This document shows positions 8,608 through 16,804 of a stretch of 64,000 nt of DNA, in pieces (position 1 is the stretch's first letter; each line of letters begins with the position of its first letter). The stretch is from contig NZ_BONW01000013.1 in NCBI RefSeq assembly GCF_016862915.1, positions 124,001 through 188,000 of the forward strand. The letters run 5' to 3'. The translations under genes were made by a program, and so were the position numbers. The notes beneath the pieces were generated by a model. It had not been told where the DNA came from. It made no database searches and saw nothing but the letters and a program-made list of their open reading frames with translations. The stretch is from Plantactinospora endophytica (lineage in GTDB: Bacteria; Actinomycetota; Actinomycetes; Mycobacteriales; Micromonosporaceae).

Positions 8608-9435
8608 GTGTCAGTAGGCGATGGTCGACTGTCCCACGCGCCGATGGCGGAACGACGCGACCTTCTTACCCAGGTCGTCGTCGAGCAGGGCTACTGCACG
8701 ATCTCCGAGCTCGCTCGACGCTTCGGCGTCTCGGAGATGACGATCCGGCGTGACATCGCCTACCTGGTCGACCGGGGGCGGTTGCGCGCGTTTCACGGTG
8801 GCGCAGCAGCACTGTCGCCCGCAGATCTGCTCGGAAGTGACTACCGCGCGCGTGACCTCAGCATGGCTGCCGCGAAGCGCGCGATCGCCGAACGCGCACT
8901 GGAGCTGGTCGAGCCGGGTTCGGTGATCGCAATCGACGCCGGGACGACGGCGAACCAGCTGGCCTCGCTGCTCTCCCCGGCAATGGGCCTCAAGGTGGTG
9001 ACGCAGTCACTCCCCGTGGTTTCCGCCCTGGCCATGAACCCGGGCGTCGAGCTCGAGTGTCTGGGTGGGACCCTGCACAGCGAATCGATGTCGTTCTCCG
9101 GACCGGCGACGCTCGCCGCCATCTCCGAGCTGCACATCGACACGCTCTTCCTCGCCGCCAGCGCGCTCAACGAACGTGGTGCCCTCTGCGCCAACGGGTT
9201 CGATGCCATCACCAAGCGTGCGCTCATCGAGGTGTCGGAAACCGTCGTCCTCATCGCGGACTCGTCGAAGTTCTCGAAGTCCGCGCGAGTCCGCATCTGC
9301 GACTGGCAGGTACCGGATCGGTTCGTCGTGGACGACGGCCTGTCCGACGGCGATCGCGGGTCGCTCGCCGACCTCGGCGTGGTGGTCGACGAAGCGCGAG
9401 CACGCCCGACGGCAGGTGAGGTACGACGGCTCTGA
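8608..9435 (+). CDS. DeoR/GlpR-family sugar-phosphate-responsive repressor (DeoR1)
   Basis: 275 residues. The N-terminal winged helix is GYCTISELARRFGVSEMTIR with RRD following. The C-terminal DeoRC sensor, which has the ribose-5-phosphate-isomerase-like fold, shows AIDAGTTANQLASLL, GGTLHSESMSF and FDAITKRALIEV. Such repressors release DNA on binding a phosphorylated sugar. GTG 8608 is preferred as the start because GGAGG lies 9 nt upstream; an in-frame ATG at 8644 is possible. Strongly similar along its length to the second DeoR at 16867, so the two are paralogues. It is probably the regulator of the divergent dehydrogenase/lactonase genes and the aldehyde dehydrogenase downstream. Confidence 0.9.
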   Translation: MSVGDGRLSHAPMAERRDLLTQVVVEQGYCTISELARRFGVSEMTIRRDIAYLVDRGRLRAFHGGAAALSPADLLGSDYRARDLSMAAAKRAIAERALELVEPGSVIAIDAGTTANQLASLLSPAMGLKVVTQSLPVVSALAMNPGVELECLGGTLHSESMSFSGPATLAAISELHIDTLFLAASALNERGALCANGFDAITKRALIEVSETVVLIADSSKFSKSARVRICDWQVPDRFVVDDGLSDGDRGSLADLGVVVDEARARPTAGEVRRL

Positions 9436-9454
9436 TCGCGATCACTGCGGGTGA

Positions 9455-9563
9455 CGGCACTGGCCAGGCTCGGCAGTCGAACCCTTCGTCATCCACAACA
9501 TCAACAAGCTCGCCACCGACGCGGATGCCTGACGTCGGCACCAGAAAGACGTCGGCACCAGAA
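9455..9563 (+). pseudogene. Possible C-terminal gene relic followed by a 17-nt tandem duplication
   Basis: Between DeoR1 and the aldehyde dehydrogenase, the frame 9455-9532 ends in AVEPFVIHNINKLATDADA and a stop, which reads like a genuine protein tail without a body. It is followed by GACGTCGGCACCAGAA twice (9531-9546 and 9548-9563), a tandem duplication of 16 nt plus A typical of replication slippage. Together with the kinase stub at 8475 this hints at gene loss on both sides of DeoR1. The family of the tail is not recognised. Confidence 0.3.
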
Positions 9564-9572
9564 GAGGACAAG

Positions 9573-10988
9573 ATGCAGCATCAAGCACTGTACGTCGCAG
9601 GGGTGTGGCAGGACACTGCCGAACGCTGGACAGTCTCGGACAAGTGGACCGGCACGGAGCTCGGAACCGTGTCCGTCGCGACGAAGCAACATGCCACCGC
9701 AGCCGTCGACGCCGCGGAAGACGCGATGCGGAAAGGGCTGCCGCCGTACGCCCGCGCGCGGATCCTCGCCGACGTGAGCCGGCTCGTCGAGGAGCACGCT
9801 GACGAGCTGGCCAGCCTGATCACGGCCGAACTGGGCAAGCCGATCACCGCGTCCCGGGCCGAGGTGGCGCGGGCCGTCGTCACCGCGCGTCTTTCGGCAG
9901 AGGAGGCCGGACGCCTGCCGGGTGAGACCGTGCCGCTCGATGCGGTCGAGGCCGGTGGGGGGACGTTCGCCTTCACCGTGCCCTGCCCCCGCGGCATCGT
10001 CGCCGCCATCACGCCGTTCAACTTTCCGCTCAACCTGGTCCTGCACAAGGTCGGTCCGGCGCTGGCCGCCGGCTGCGCCGTGGTGCTGAAGCCGTCGGAG
10101 CACGCGCCGCTGACCGCCGGATTGATGGTCAGGCTGTTCGAGCGCGCCGGGCTGCCGGCCGGGTGGCTCAATCTCGTCACCGGCCCCCCGTCCGAGATTG
10201 TCGACGCGTGGCTGCACGACGATCGCGTGGCCGTGGTCAGCTTCACCGGGTCCTCCGCCGTGGGATGGCGGTTGAAGTCGCAGTCTCCCCGGAAGCTGCA
10301 CGTACTGGAACTCGGCTCGAACACCGCGATGGTCGTGGCCGCCGACGCGGACCTCGATCGCGCCGTCCCCGACGCCACCACGGCCGCGCTCAGCGGCTCC
10401 GGACAGGCCTGCGTCTCGTTGCAACGCGTCTATGTCGAGCGGCCGGTGGCCGACCGGTTCATATCCGCACTCGTCCGGTCGTTCGCCGACGCTGACTACG
10501 GTGACCCACGTGACGAGCGCACCGTCGTCGGACCGCTGGTCAACAGGGACGCCGCCGAGCGCCTGCTGAACTGGATGACCGCGGCAGAGCAAGCGGGCGC
10601 CCGCCTTGCCGTCGGCGGGGACGTGACGGACCGTCTTCTGGCGCCGACGGTGCTGGTCGACGTGCCTCGGGACAGTCCCCTGCTGTGCGAGGAGGCGTTC
10701 GGGCCGGTCGTCAGCGTCATCGTCGTCGACTCCGTGGCGCAGGCGATCGACGAGGTGAACGCGACGGGCTACGGCCTCAACACGGCCATCTACACCCGCA
10801 GCCTCGCCACGTCTCTGGAGTACGCGAAGAAGGCGCAGGCAGGAAGCGTCCTGGTGAACATGCCGCCCTCGTTTCGGGCCGACCACATGCCGTACGGCGG
10901 GGTCAAGGGATCGGGCCAGGGGCGCGAGGGCGTGAAGTATGCGATCGCGGACCTTCTCCAGGAGAAGCTGGTCGTGCTCCGGCCCTGA
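9573..10988 (+). CDS. NAD(P)-dependent aldehyde dehydrogenase (lactaldehyde/phosphonoacetaldehyde dehydrogenase-like)
   Basis: 471 residues, a full ALDH-superfamily enzyme oxidising an aldehyde to the acid in the cytosol. Catalytic residues visible are Asn150 in TPFNFPLN, Glu246 in LELGSN and Cys280 in SGSGQACVS. The C-terminal FRADHMPYGGVKGSGQGREG is typical of the subgroup with non-phosphorylating glyceraldehyde, lactaldehyde, phosphonoacetaldehyde and sulfolactaldehyde dehydrogenases. Start at 9573 with AGAGGA upstream. It lies downstream of DeoR1 in the same direction and ends at a hairpin. In context it is the candidate for oxidising the three-carbon aldehyde released by the aldolase at 15899; the actual aldehyde cannot be read from sequence. 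Confidence 0.88.
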   Translation: MQHQALYVAGVWQDTAERWTVSDKWTGTELGTVSVATKQHATAAVDAAEDAMRKGLPPYARARILADVSRLVEEHADELASLITAELGKPITASRAEVARAVVTARLSAEEAGRLPGETVPLDAVEAGGGTFAFTVPCPRGIVAAITPFNFPLNLVLHKVGPALAAGCAVVLKPSEHAPLTAGLMVRLFERAGLPAGWLNLVTGPPSEIVDAWLHDDRVAVVSFTGSSAVGWRLKSQSPRKLHVLELGSNTAMVVAADADLDRAVPDATTAALSGSGQACVSLQRVYVERPVADRFISALVRSFADADYGDPRDERTVVGPLVNRDAAERLLNWMTAAEQAGARLAVGGDVTDRLLAPTVLVDVPRDSPLLCEEAFGPVVSVIVVDSVAQAIDEVNATGYGLNTAIYTRSLATSLEYAKKAQAGSVLVNMPPSFRADHMPYGGVKGSGQGREGVKYAIADLLQEKLVVLRP

Positions 10989-11017
10989 CGGAGCGGTGCC
11001 CGGCGAGTGAGCGGCGC

Positions 11018-11052
11018 GGATGGCGGGCAGGCCCGGGGCCTGTCCGCGATCC
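11018..11052 (+). terminator. Hairpin terminator after the aldehyde dehydrogenase
   Basis: Nested inverted repeat: GGAT...ATCC outermost, then CGG, then CAGGCC (11028-11033) pairing with GGCCTG around a CGG loop. It begins 30 nt after the stop codon at 10988. Confidence 0.55.
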
Positions 11053-11480
11053 GTGTGCCCGCACCACGCGGACAGATGATCGACCCGACCTTGCCGGAGG
11101 CGGGACAGTCGCGGGCGGCATGACGCTCGCGGTGGATCCGTCCGAGGTCGAGGTGAAGTCCGCCTCGTCGCCGAGGGGCGCCGACGGATCAGACGCGGTT
11201 CGCAGGGGCTGCCGGTGGCCCGGAGCCGGCCGAGCAGCCGCCCATCTCACCGACAGCCTTCGCGTCATCGCGGACGGTGGTGAAGTGCCGCCCGTCGCGA
11301 CCGACTCGGAGCCGGGCGAGACGCTGCTAATTACTCACGGTGAGCGATTCGATCCGGTCGTAGCTGATCCGGGCGCCACTCCATCCCCGGTACCCGGGAC
11401 ACAGGTTTGGCTGACCACGCACATGCCCGCAGCGGTCGCCCCTGGTCAGGCGGTCGGGCGTTGAGCGTAAAGACTCAAAA
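11053..11480. other. Intergenic region without a recognisable gene
   Basis: About 430 bp between the aldehyde dehydrogenase terminator and the importer promoter. Open frames exist, but none has a ribosome site, a conserved motif or protein-like composition. It probably serves as promoter upstream DNA or holds decayed sequence. Confidence 0.4.
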
Positions 11481-11519
11481 GATGTTTCGTTGACACCAAC
11501 CTTGGGTCGGTGTTCAAAT
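11481..11519 (+). promoter_or_regulatory. Promoter of the ABC importer/aldolase operon with an operator half-site
   Basis: TTGACA at 11490-11495 is followed after 18 nt by TCAAAT (11514-11519), a reasonable sigma-70-type -35/-10 pair. GATGTTT at 11481-11487, abutting the -35 box, repeats one arm of the palindrome at 8409-8423, so a DeoR protein may act here. The start codon of the binding protein is about 70 nt downstream. Confidence 0.5.
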
Positions 11520-11587
11520 GGCACCACTCACCCGGGCGGGACCAGGAAGTCCCCCTCCTCGCCCACCCCCACCAAGGGAGTCGTGCA

Positions 11588-12895
11588 ATGAAGACTCGTC
11601 CCCTCGCGGCAGGGGTGTCTGCCGTCCTTCTCGCTGCCACCCTGGCGGCATGTTCTAGTGGTGACGCCGACTCCGGCGGTGCCGGGGTCACCCTCACCTA
11701 TTGGGCCAGCAACCAGGGCGCGAGCCTGGACAACGATAAAGAGATCCTCACGCCCGAGCTGGAGAAGTTCACCGCGAAGACGGGCATCAAGGTCAAGCTC
11801 GAGGTCGTCCCGTGGTCCGACCTGACCAACAACACGCTCGCGGCCGCCGTCAGCGGCCAGGGCCCGGACGTGGTCAACATCGGCAACACCAACGCCGTGA
11901 CGTTCCAGTCCACCGGCGCCTTCTACAAGTTCGACGACGCCGCGCTGACCAAGCTCGGTGGCAAGGACCACTTCGTGGGCACCGCCTTCGCCACCTCCGG
12001 CAAGCCCGGCGAGCCGCCGACCTCGCTGCCGCTCTACAGCCAGGTCTACGCGCTCTACTACAACAAGAAGCAGTTCGCCGACGCCGGCCTCCAGCCTCCG
12101 ACCACCTGGGAGGAGATGGTCTCGGCCGCGCAGAAGCTCACCAAGCCGGACCAGAACAAGTGGGGCGTGGTGATCCCCGGCGCGACGGTGAACGCGAGCA
12201 TGCACTTCTCGTACATCTTCAGCGAGCAGAACGGGGGCTCGGCGTTCGACGCTAGCGGCAAACCCACGTTCACCTCACAGGGCATGATCGACGGCGTCAG
12301 GCAGTACGTCGACCTCATGAGCCGCGACAAGGTCGTCAACCCGAGCTCCGCGCAGTTCGCCGAGGTCGCGCAGGCTGCGGGTGAGTTCGCCCGGGGCAAC
12401 GCGGCAATGTACTTCGCGCAGACCTCCGGCATCAACACCCTGGCCCAGAACGGCATGAAGCCCGACGAGTACGGCATCGTGCCGATCCCGGCGCCTGCGG
12501 GCAAGACCAAGATCGGCAGCTTCGTCGCCGGGTCCAACATCTCGATCTTCAAGAACACCAAGCATCTCGACGAGGCCATCGAGTTCGTCAAGTTCATGAC
12601 GAGCGACGAGGAGCAGGCGATTCTCAACAAGGCGTACAAGTCGCTGCCCGCCGTCCAGGGCGTCGAGTCGGCGATCAGCGACGAGCCGGAGAAGACCGAG
12701 GCGTTCGAGAAGGTCCTCGCCGAGCAGGCCAAGCCGCTCCCGCTGATCCCGGGCATCCAGGCATTCCAGGCCAGCGTCGGCAGTGCGGTCGTCGGCCTGA
12801 TAGCCAAGGCCGCCACCGGTTCGCAGGTCTCCGAGGCCGACATCAGGGCCGCGCTGGAGAAGGCCCAGCAGAAGATGGCCTCCGCGCCGAAGTAG
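11588..12895 (+). CDS. Sugar ABC transporter substrate-binding lipoprotein
   Basis: 435 residues, family 1 extracellular solute-binding protein (MalE/UgpB-like). It has a lipoprotein signal peptide, MKTRPLAAGVSAVLLAATLA, with lipobox LAAC, so Cys21 is lipidated and the protein is anchored outside the membrane. The mature part has the usual features of this cluster: an early LTYWASNQG segment, GPDVVNIGNTNAV and WEEMVSAAQKL. ATG 11588 has GGGAG upstream. It heads the operon of two permeases, kinase, aldolase, DeoR2 and dehydrogenase, so it defines the imported sugar. No binding-site residue lets me name that sugar. Confidence 0.92.
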   Translation: MKTRPLAAGVSAVLLAATLAACSSGDADSGGAGVTLTYWASNQGASLDNDKEILTPELEKFTAKTGIKVKLEVVPWSDLTNNTLAAAVSGQGPDVVNIGNTNAVTFQSTGAFYKFDDAALTKLGGKDHFVGTAFATSGKPGEPPTSLPLYSQVYALYYNKKQFADAGLQPPTTWEEMVSAAQKLTKPDQNKWGVVIPGATVNASMHFSYIFSEQNGGSAFDASGKPTFTSQGMIDGVRQYVDLMSRDKVVNPSSAQFAEVAQAAGEFARGNAAMYFAQTSGINTLAQNGMKPDEYGIVPIPAPAGKTKIGSFVAGSNISIFKNTKHLDEAIEFVKFMTSDEEQAILNKAYKSLPAVQGVESAISDEPEKTEAFEKVLAEQAKPLPLIPGIQAFQASVGSAVVGLIAKAATGSQVSEADIRAALEKAQQKMASAPK

Positions 12896-12955
12896 GGGCG
12901 AGGAGACAGAGCGAGGCAAGCCGAAGTACCGACCCGTCCCTGTCCCGCACAACGA

Positions 12956-12998
12956 GGCTCCGACGCCGCCCCCGCACCCCCGGGTCGGCGTCGGAGCC
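12956..12998 (+). promoter_or_regulatory. Intercistronic hairpin between binding protein and permease genes
   Basis: GGCTCCGACGCCG (12956-12968) pairs perfectly over 13 bp with CGGCGTCGGAGCC (12986-12998) around a 17-nt loop. It lies in the 116-bp gap after the binding protein and is followed by the GAGGAG ribosome site of the first permease. Such structures commonly stabilise or attenuate the message so that the binding protein is made in excess over the permeases. Confidence 0.6.
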
Positions 12999-13011
12999 GA
13001 GGAGAGCAACG

Positions 13012-14001
13012 ATGTCCGTGACGCTCCCGAAGCGGCCGGCCCGGCGGCTCCGCCTGGTCAGGTCGCAGCACAAGGCCCCGGCGCCCGCGCCGCGCAAGTG
13101 GTTCACCTGGCGGCGCTCGACGCCTTACCTGCTCATCCTCCCGGCCATCGCGCTGGAGTTGCTGATCCACGTCATCCCGATGGTCGTCGGCATCTGGATG
13201 AGTTTCGTCGAGCTGACCCAGTTCTTCATCACCAACTGGGGCGAGGCGCCCTTCGCCGGTCTGGACAACTACGACGTGGCGCTGGACTTCTCCGGACCGC
13301 TCGGCGTACAACTGCTCGAGTCGTTCGGCCGCACGCTCGTGTTCACCCTCCTCGTCGTCGGCATCTCGTTCACGTTCGGGATGTCGGCCGCGCTGGCCCT
13401 GCAACGGTTCCGTCGCGGTCGCGGCCTGCTGCGTACCCTGTTCCTCATCCCTTACGCGCTGCCCGCCTACGCCGGGATCATCACCTGGAAGTTCGTGCTC
13501 CAGCGCGACAACGGCCTGCTCAACGAGCTGCTGACCACCCTGCACATCTCCGACGAGCGCGCGTTCTGGCTGATCGGCGGCAACGCCTTCGTCTCGCTCG
13601 TGATCGTCTCGATCTGGCAGCAGTGGCCGTTCGCGTTCCTGATGACGATGGCCGGCATGCAGGTCATCACCGAGGACGTCTACGAGGCCGCGGCGATCGA
13701 CGGCGCCAACACCTGGCAGCAGATCCGGCACATCACGTTCGGCATGATGCGCCCCGTCAACGCCACCCTGCTGCTGCTGTTGTTCCTGTGGACGTTCCGG
13801 GAGTTCAACACCCCGTTCGTGCTCTTCGGTGCGACGCCGCCCGATTCGGCCAACCTGATGACGATGCACATCTACAACAGCTCGTTCATCAGCTGGAACT
13901 TCGGCCTCGGCTCGGCGATGTCCGTACTCCTGATGCTGTTCTTGGTTCTCGTCGCCGGCCTGTGGGCGCTGTGGAACAGGAAGGTGACCCGCAATGCGTG
14001 A
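13012..14001 (+). CDS. Sugar ABC transporter permease, MalF/UgpA type
   Basis: 329 residues with a basic cytoplasmic N terminus and six predicted membrane helices (first at about STPYLLILPAIALELLIHV). The EAA loop that docks the ATPase is visible as EDVYEAAAIDGANTWQQIRH. It pairs with the permease starting at 13994, whose reading frame overlaps this one by 8 bp. No ATP-binding gene accompanies them. Actinobacterial carbohydrate importers of this class usually use a shared MsiK-type ATPase encoded elsewhere. Confidence 0.92.
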   Translation: MSVTLPKRPARRLRLVRSQHKAPAPAPRKWFTWRRSTPYLLILPAIALELLIHVIPMVVGIWMSFVELTQFFITNWGEAPFAGLDNYDVALDFSGPLGVQLLESFGRTLVFTLLVVGISFTFGMSAALALQRFRRGRGLLRTLFLIPYALPAYAGIITWKFVLQRDNGLLNELLTTLHISDERAFWLIGGNAFVSLVIVSIWQQWPFAFLMTMAGMQVITEDVYEAAAIDGANTWQQIRHITFGMMRPVNATLLLLLFLWTFREFNTPFVLFGATPPDSANLMTMHIYNSSFISWNFGLGSAMSVLLMLFLVLVAGLWALWNRKVTRNA

Positions 14002-14836
14002 GCAGACCTCGTTCCGGGTTTTCCGCTGGCTCGTGTTGATCCCGCTCGCGATCTTCACGGTCCTGCCGCTCTATGTGATGGTCACCTCGGCCCTCAAACC
14101 GCTGCGCGACGTGCAGGGCGCGTTCGAGTGGTGGCCGTCGAACCTGACGTTCTCGCCGTTCGTCGACATCTGGTCGACGGTGCCGCTCGCGGAATACTTC
14201 GTGAACAGCCTGATCGTCACCACGTCCGCGACCGCGTTCAGCGTGCTGATAGCGATCTTCGCGTCGTACGCCATCTCGCGCTATGCCTTCCGCGGACGCG
14301 GCGCGTTCGCCGGAGTCGTGCTCTCGACGCAGATGTTCCCCGGCGTGCTCTTTCTGCTGCCGCTGTTCCTGGTGTTCGTCAACATCGACAAGAGTCTGGG
14401 CTTCACGGCCGTCTACCAGACCCGGCTCGGGCTGATCATCACCTATCTGACGTTCACCCTGCCCTTCTCCATCTGGATGCTGGCCAGCTATTTCAACGGG
14501 ATCCCGCGAGACCTCGACGAGTCGGCCCGGGTCGACGGCGCCTCCGCGCTCGGCGCCCTGTTCCGGATCGTTCTGCCCAGCGCCCGGCCCGGTGTCATCG
14601 CGGTCGCCGTCTACTCGTTCATGACGGCGTGGGGCGAGATCCTCTTCGCCTCGCAACTGACCAACAGCGCGTCCCGCACGCTGTCGATCGGCCTACAGAG
14701 CTACGCCAACGAGACCAACGTCTACTGGAACCAGGTGATGGCCGCGGCGCTGGTCGTCAGCGCGCCGATCGTCGCCGGCTTCATGCTGTTGCAGCGCTAT
14801 CTGGTGGCCGGCCTCACCGCGGGCGCGGTGAAGTAG
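13994..14836 (+). CDS. Sugar ABC transporter permease, MalG/UgpE type
   Basis: 280 residues with six membrane helices and the EAA motif DLDESARVDGASALGALFRI. Its start overlaps the end of the MalF-type gene by 8 bp, and the kinase ATG follows its stop by 2 bp, so import and metabolism genes are tightly co-translated. The length and helix pattern are ordinary for the family. Confidence 0.92.
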   Translation: MREQTSFRVFRWLVLIPLAIFTVLPLYVMVTSALKPLRDVQGAFEWWPSNLTFSPFVDIWSTVPLAEYFVNSLIVTTSATAFSVLIAIFASYAISRYAFRGRGAFAGVVLSTQMFPGVLFLLPLFLVFVNIDKSLGFTAVYQTRLGLIITYLTFTLPFSIWMLASYFNGIPRDLDESARVDGASALGALFRIVLPSARPGVIAVAVYSFMTAWGEILFASQLTNSASRTLSIGLQSYANETNVYWNQVMAAALVVSAPIVAGFMLLQRYLVAGLTAGAVK

Positions 14837-14838
14837 CC

Positions 14839-15909
14839 ATGCCGCTCGAGGTCGTGTGCGTCGGCGTGGTCACCATCGACACCATCGCCGTCGTCGACCG
14901 GGTGCCCGGGCCGGACGGCCGCGTCGTCGCCGCCCCGTTCACGGTGGCCGGCGGCGGTCCTGCGGCGACCGCGGCGGTCGCGCTCGCCCGGCTCGGCGTA
15001 CCCGTCGGCTTCTGCGGCGTCGTCGGCGACGACGAGGACGGCGAACGGGCCCGCGCACTGCTGGACGACGCCGGCGTCGACACCCACTGGTTGACGACCC
15101 GGCCGGGCACGGCCACCGCCAGCAGCGTCGTGGTCGTCACCCGCACGACCGGGGAGCGGATGATCATCACGAGCCCCTCCGCGCCGCCGGACCCGGCCTC
15201 CGTGCCGACGCACGCCGCCCGGTGGTTGCACGTCGACCAGACCGGGTACGGCAGCGTGCGCGCCGCCATCGCCGACGCTCCCGCGCACCGGCGCGCGGAG
15301 GTAATGGTCAGCGTCGACGGCGGCAACCCGATCGCCGGGCTCGATCTGCGTGGTGTGGAGCTCTACGCCCCGTCGGTGTCGGCGCTGCGGGCGGTGTTCC
15401 CGGTGTCCCCGACCGACTCCGACGGCGATGGCGGCGATGTCGCGGCGGCGATGAGGGCCGCTGCGGCTGCCGGGGCACGGCAGGTCGTGGCCACCGACGG
15501 CGCCCACGGCAGCCACGTCCTAGTCGACGGCGCGGCGCGGCTCGTGCCGCCGGTCGCCGTCCCGACGCTGTCCTCCTCCGGCTCGACAATCGGCGCCGGC
15601 GACGTCTTCCACGGTGCGCTCCTGGCCGGCCTCGTCGAGGGCCGGCCGCTCACGGACGCGGCCGCGTGGGCGAACGCCGTCGCCGCCCTGTCGTGTCGGG
15701 CGCTCGACGGTCAGAGCGGCATCCCCGACGCGGCCGAGGCCCGGCAGTTCCTGGGCACGCACCCCGGCGAGACCCACGGCCCGGCCGACCCCGGCCGACC
15801 CACCAGCACCGAGTCCACCACGAACACCCGATGCACAACGATGTCGGCCCGCCGGAGCGAACATGACCCGGCGGGCACGAGCGCACGAACGGAGAACCAT
15901 GTCTGGTAA
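14839..15909 (+). CDS. PfkB-family sugar kinase, YihV-like
   Basis: 356 residues. The ribokinase fold shows the N-terminal strand VVCVGVVTIDTIAVV, the GGGPAATAAVALARLG motif and the catalytic-base motif GAGDVFHGAL (Asp255). The closest relative I recognise is YihV, the 6-deoxy-6-sulfofructose 1-kinase of sulfoquinovose breakdown (VGGGPAATAAVAAARLG there). The three YihV residues known to hold the sulfonate, Lys27, Asn109 and Arg138, align here with Arg28, Thr111 and about Thr135, so a sulfosugar is doubtful. An unusual tail of about 45 polar residues extends past the normal end and overlaps the aldolase start by 11 bp. It probably phosphorylates a ketose at C1. Confidence 0.82.
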   Translation: MPLEVVCVGVVTIDTIAVVDRVPGPDGRVVAAPFTVAGGGPAATAAVALARLGVPVGFCGVVGDDEDGERARALLDDAGVDTHWLTTRPGTATASSVVVVTRTTGERMIITSPSAPPDPASVPTHAARWLHVDQTGYGSVRAAIADAPAHRRAEVMVSVDGGNPIAGLDLRGVELYAPSVSALRAVFPVSPTDSDGDGGDVAAAMRAAAAAGARQVVATDGAHGSHVLVDGAARLVPPVAVPTLSSSGSTIGAGDVFHGALLAGLVEGRPLTDAAAWANAVAALSCRALDGQSGIPDAAEARQFLGTHPGETHGPADPGRPTSTESTTNTRCTTMSARRSEHDPAGTSARTENHVW

Positions 15910-16804
15910 CCAGGTGACGGCGGACCACGCGACCGGCGAGTTGGTCGCGCCGCTCCGGACGGCCGAGGGCGGCTTCGCCATGCTCGCCCTCGACCAACGC
16001 GAATCCCTGCGCCGGATGTTCCCGCTCGTCGACGGCAGAGAAGCCGACGACAGCGCGCTGCGCCACTTCAAGACCATCGCCACCCGTACCCTGTCGCCGT
16101 TCGCGTCCGCCGTGCTGCTCGACCGCCCCTACGCGGTCACCGACGCGCGACCCGAGACGATCAGTCCGGGCTGCCGGCTGATCCTCGCCGCCGACGTCCT
16201 GCACCAGCCGCCGGGTGAAGGCGTGGTCGGGACCTCGCTCGACCCGCTGGTCACCCCCGACTTCGTCCGCCAGGTCGGTGCCGACGCGATCAAACTGCTG
16301 CTGATCTGGCGCCCCGACGGCGAGGCCGCCGCCCGGGCCGAGCTGGTCGAGTCGTTCCTCGACGTCGCCCGCGACGCCGGCGTCGCCAGCCTGGTCGAGG
16401 CGATCGCCCGGCCGGCCGACGGCGAGGTGTGGACGAGCGTAGCGGCACGGCACGAGGGCATCCTCGACGCCGCCCGCGAGATCGCCCCGCTGGGCGGATC
16501 CATCTACAAGGCCGAGGTGCCCGGGTACGTCCCCGGCGACGTCTCCCGGGTCCGCGAGCACGCCGAGCGGATGACCGAGCTGGTCCCGGTGCCGTGGGTG
16601 GTGCTCTCCAACGGTGTCGAAGCGGCCGACTTCGCCGCGGCGCTTCGCGAAGCCTGCCTCGGCGGTGCGCAGGGCTTCCTCGCCGGCCGCGCCGTCTGGG
16701 CCGACACGGTCGCCGAACCCGACACGGACACCGCGCTGGAGGTGCGCGCCGCCGAGCGGCTGCGCACCCTCGCTCGGATCGTGGCACAGGTCCAGGGATC
16801 CTAG
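15899..16804 (+). CDS. Class I aldolase, YihT/LacD-like
   Basis: 301 residues of the DeoC/LacD aldolase superfamily. It is very close to YihT, the sulfofructose 1-phosphate aldolase: EGGFAMLALDQRES, LSPFASAVLLD, DAIKLLLIWRPDG, PWVVLSNGVE and GFLAGRAVW all have clear YihT counterparts. The Schiff-base lysine is Lys204 in IYKAEVPGY, and the GRAVW arginine (Arg264) is conserved. These enzymes cleave ketose 1-phosphates to dihydroxyacetone phosphate plus an aldehyde. GGAG lies 5 nt before ATG 15899. Directly after the kinase, it is the second step of the same pathway. Which substituent C6 carries is not known. Confidence 0.85.
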   Translation: MSGNQVTADHATGELVAPLRTAEGGFAMLALDQRESLRRMFPLVDGREADDSALRHFKTIATRTLSPFASAVLLDRPYAVTDARPETISPGCRLILAADVLHQPPGEGVVGTSLDPLVTPDFVRQVGADAIKLLLIWRPDGEAAARAELVESFLDVARDAGVASLVEAIARPADGEVWTSVAARHEGILDAAREIAPLGGSIYKAEVPGYVPGDVSRVREHAERMTELVPVPWVVLSNGVEAADFAAALREACLGGAQGFLAGRAVWADTVAEPDTDTALEVRAAERLRTLARIVAQVQGS

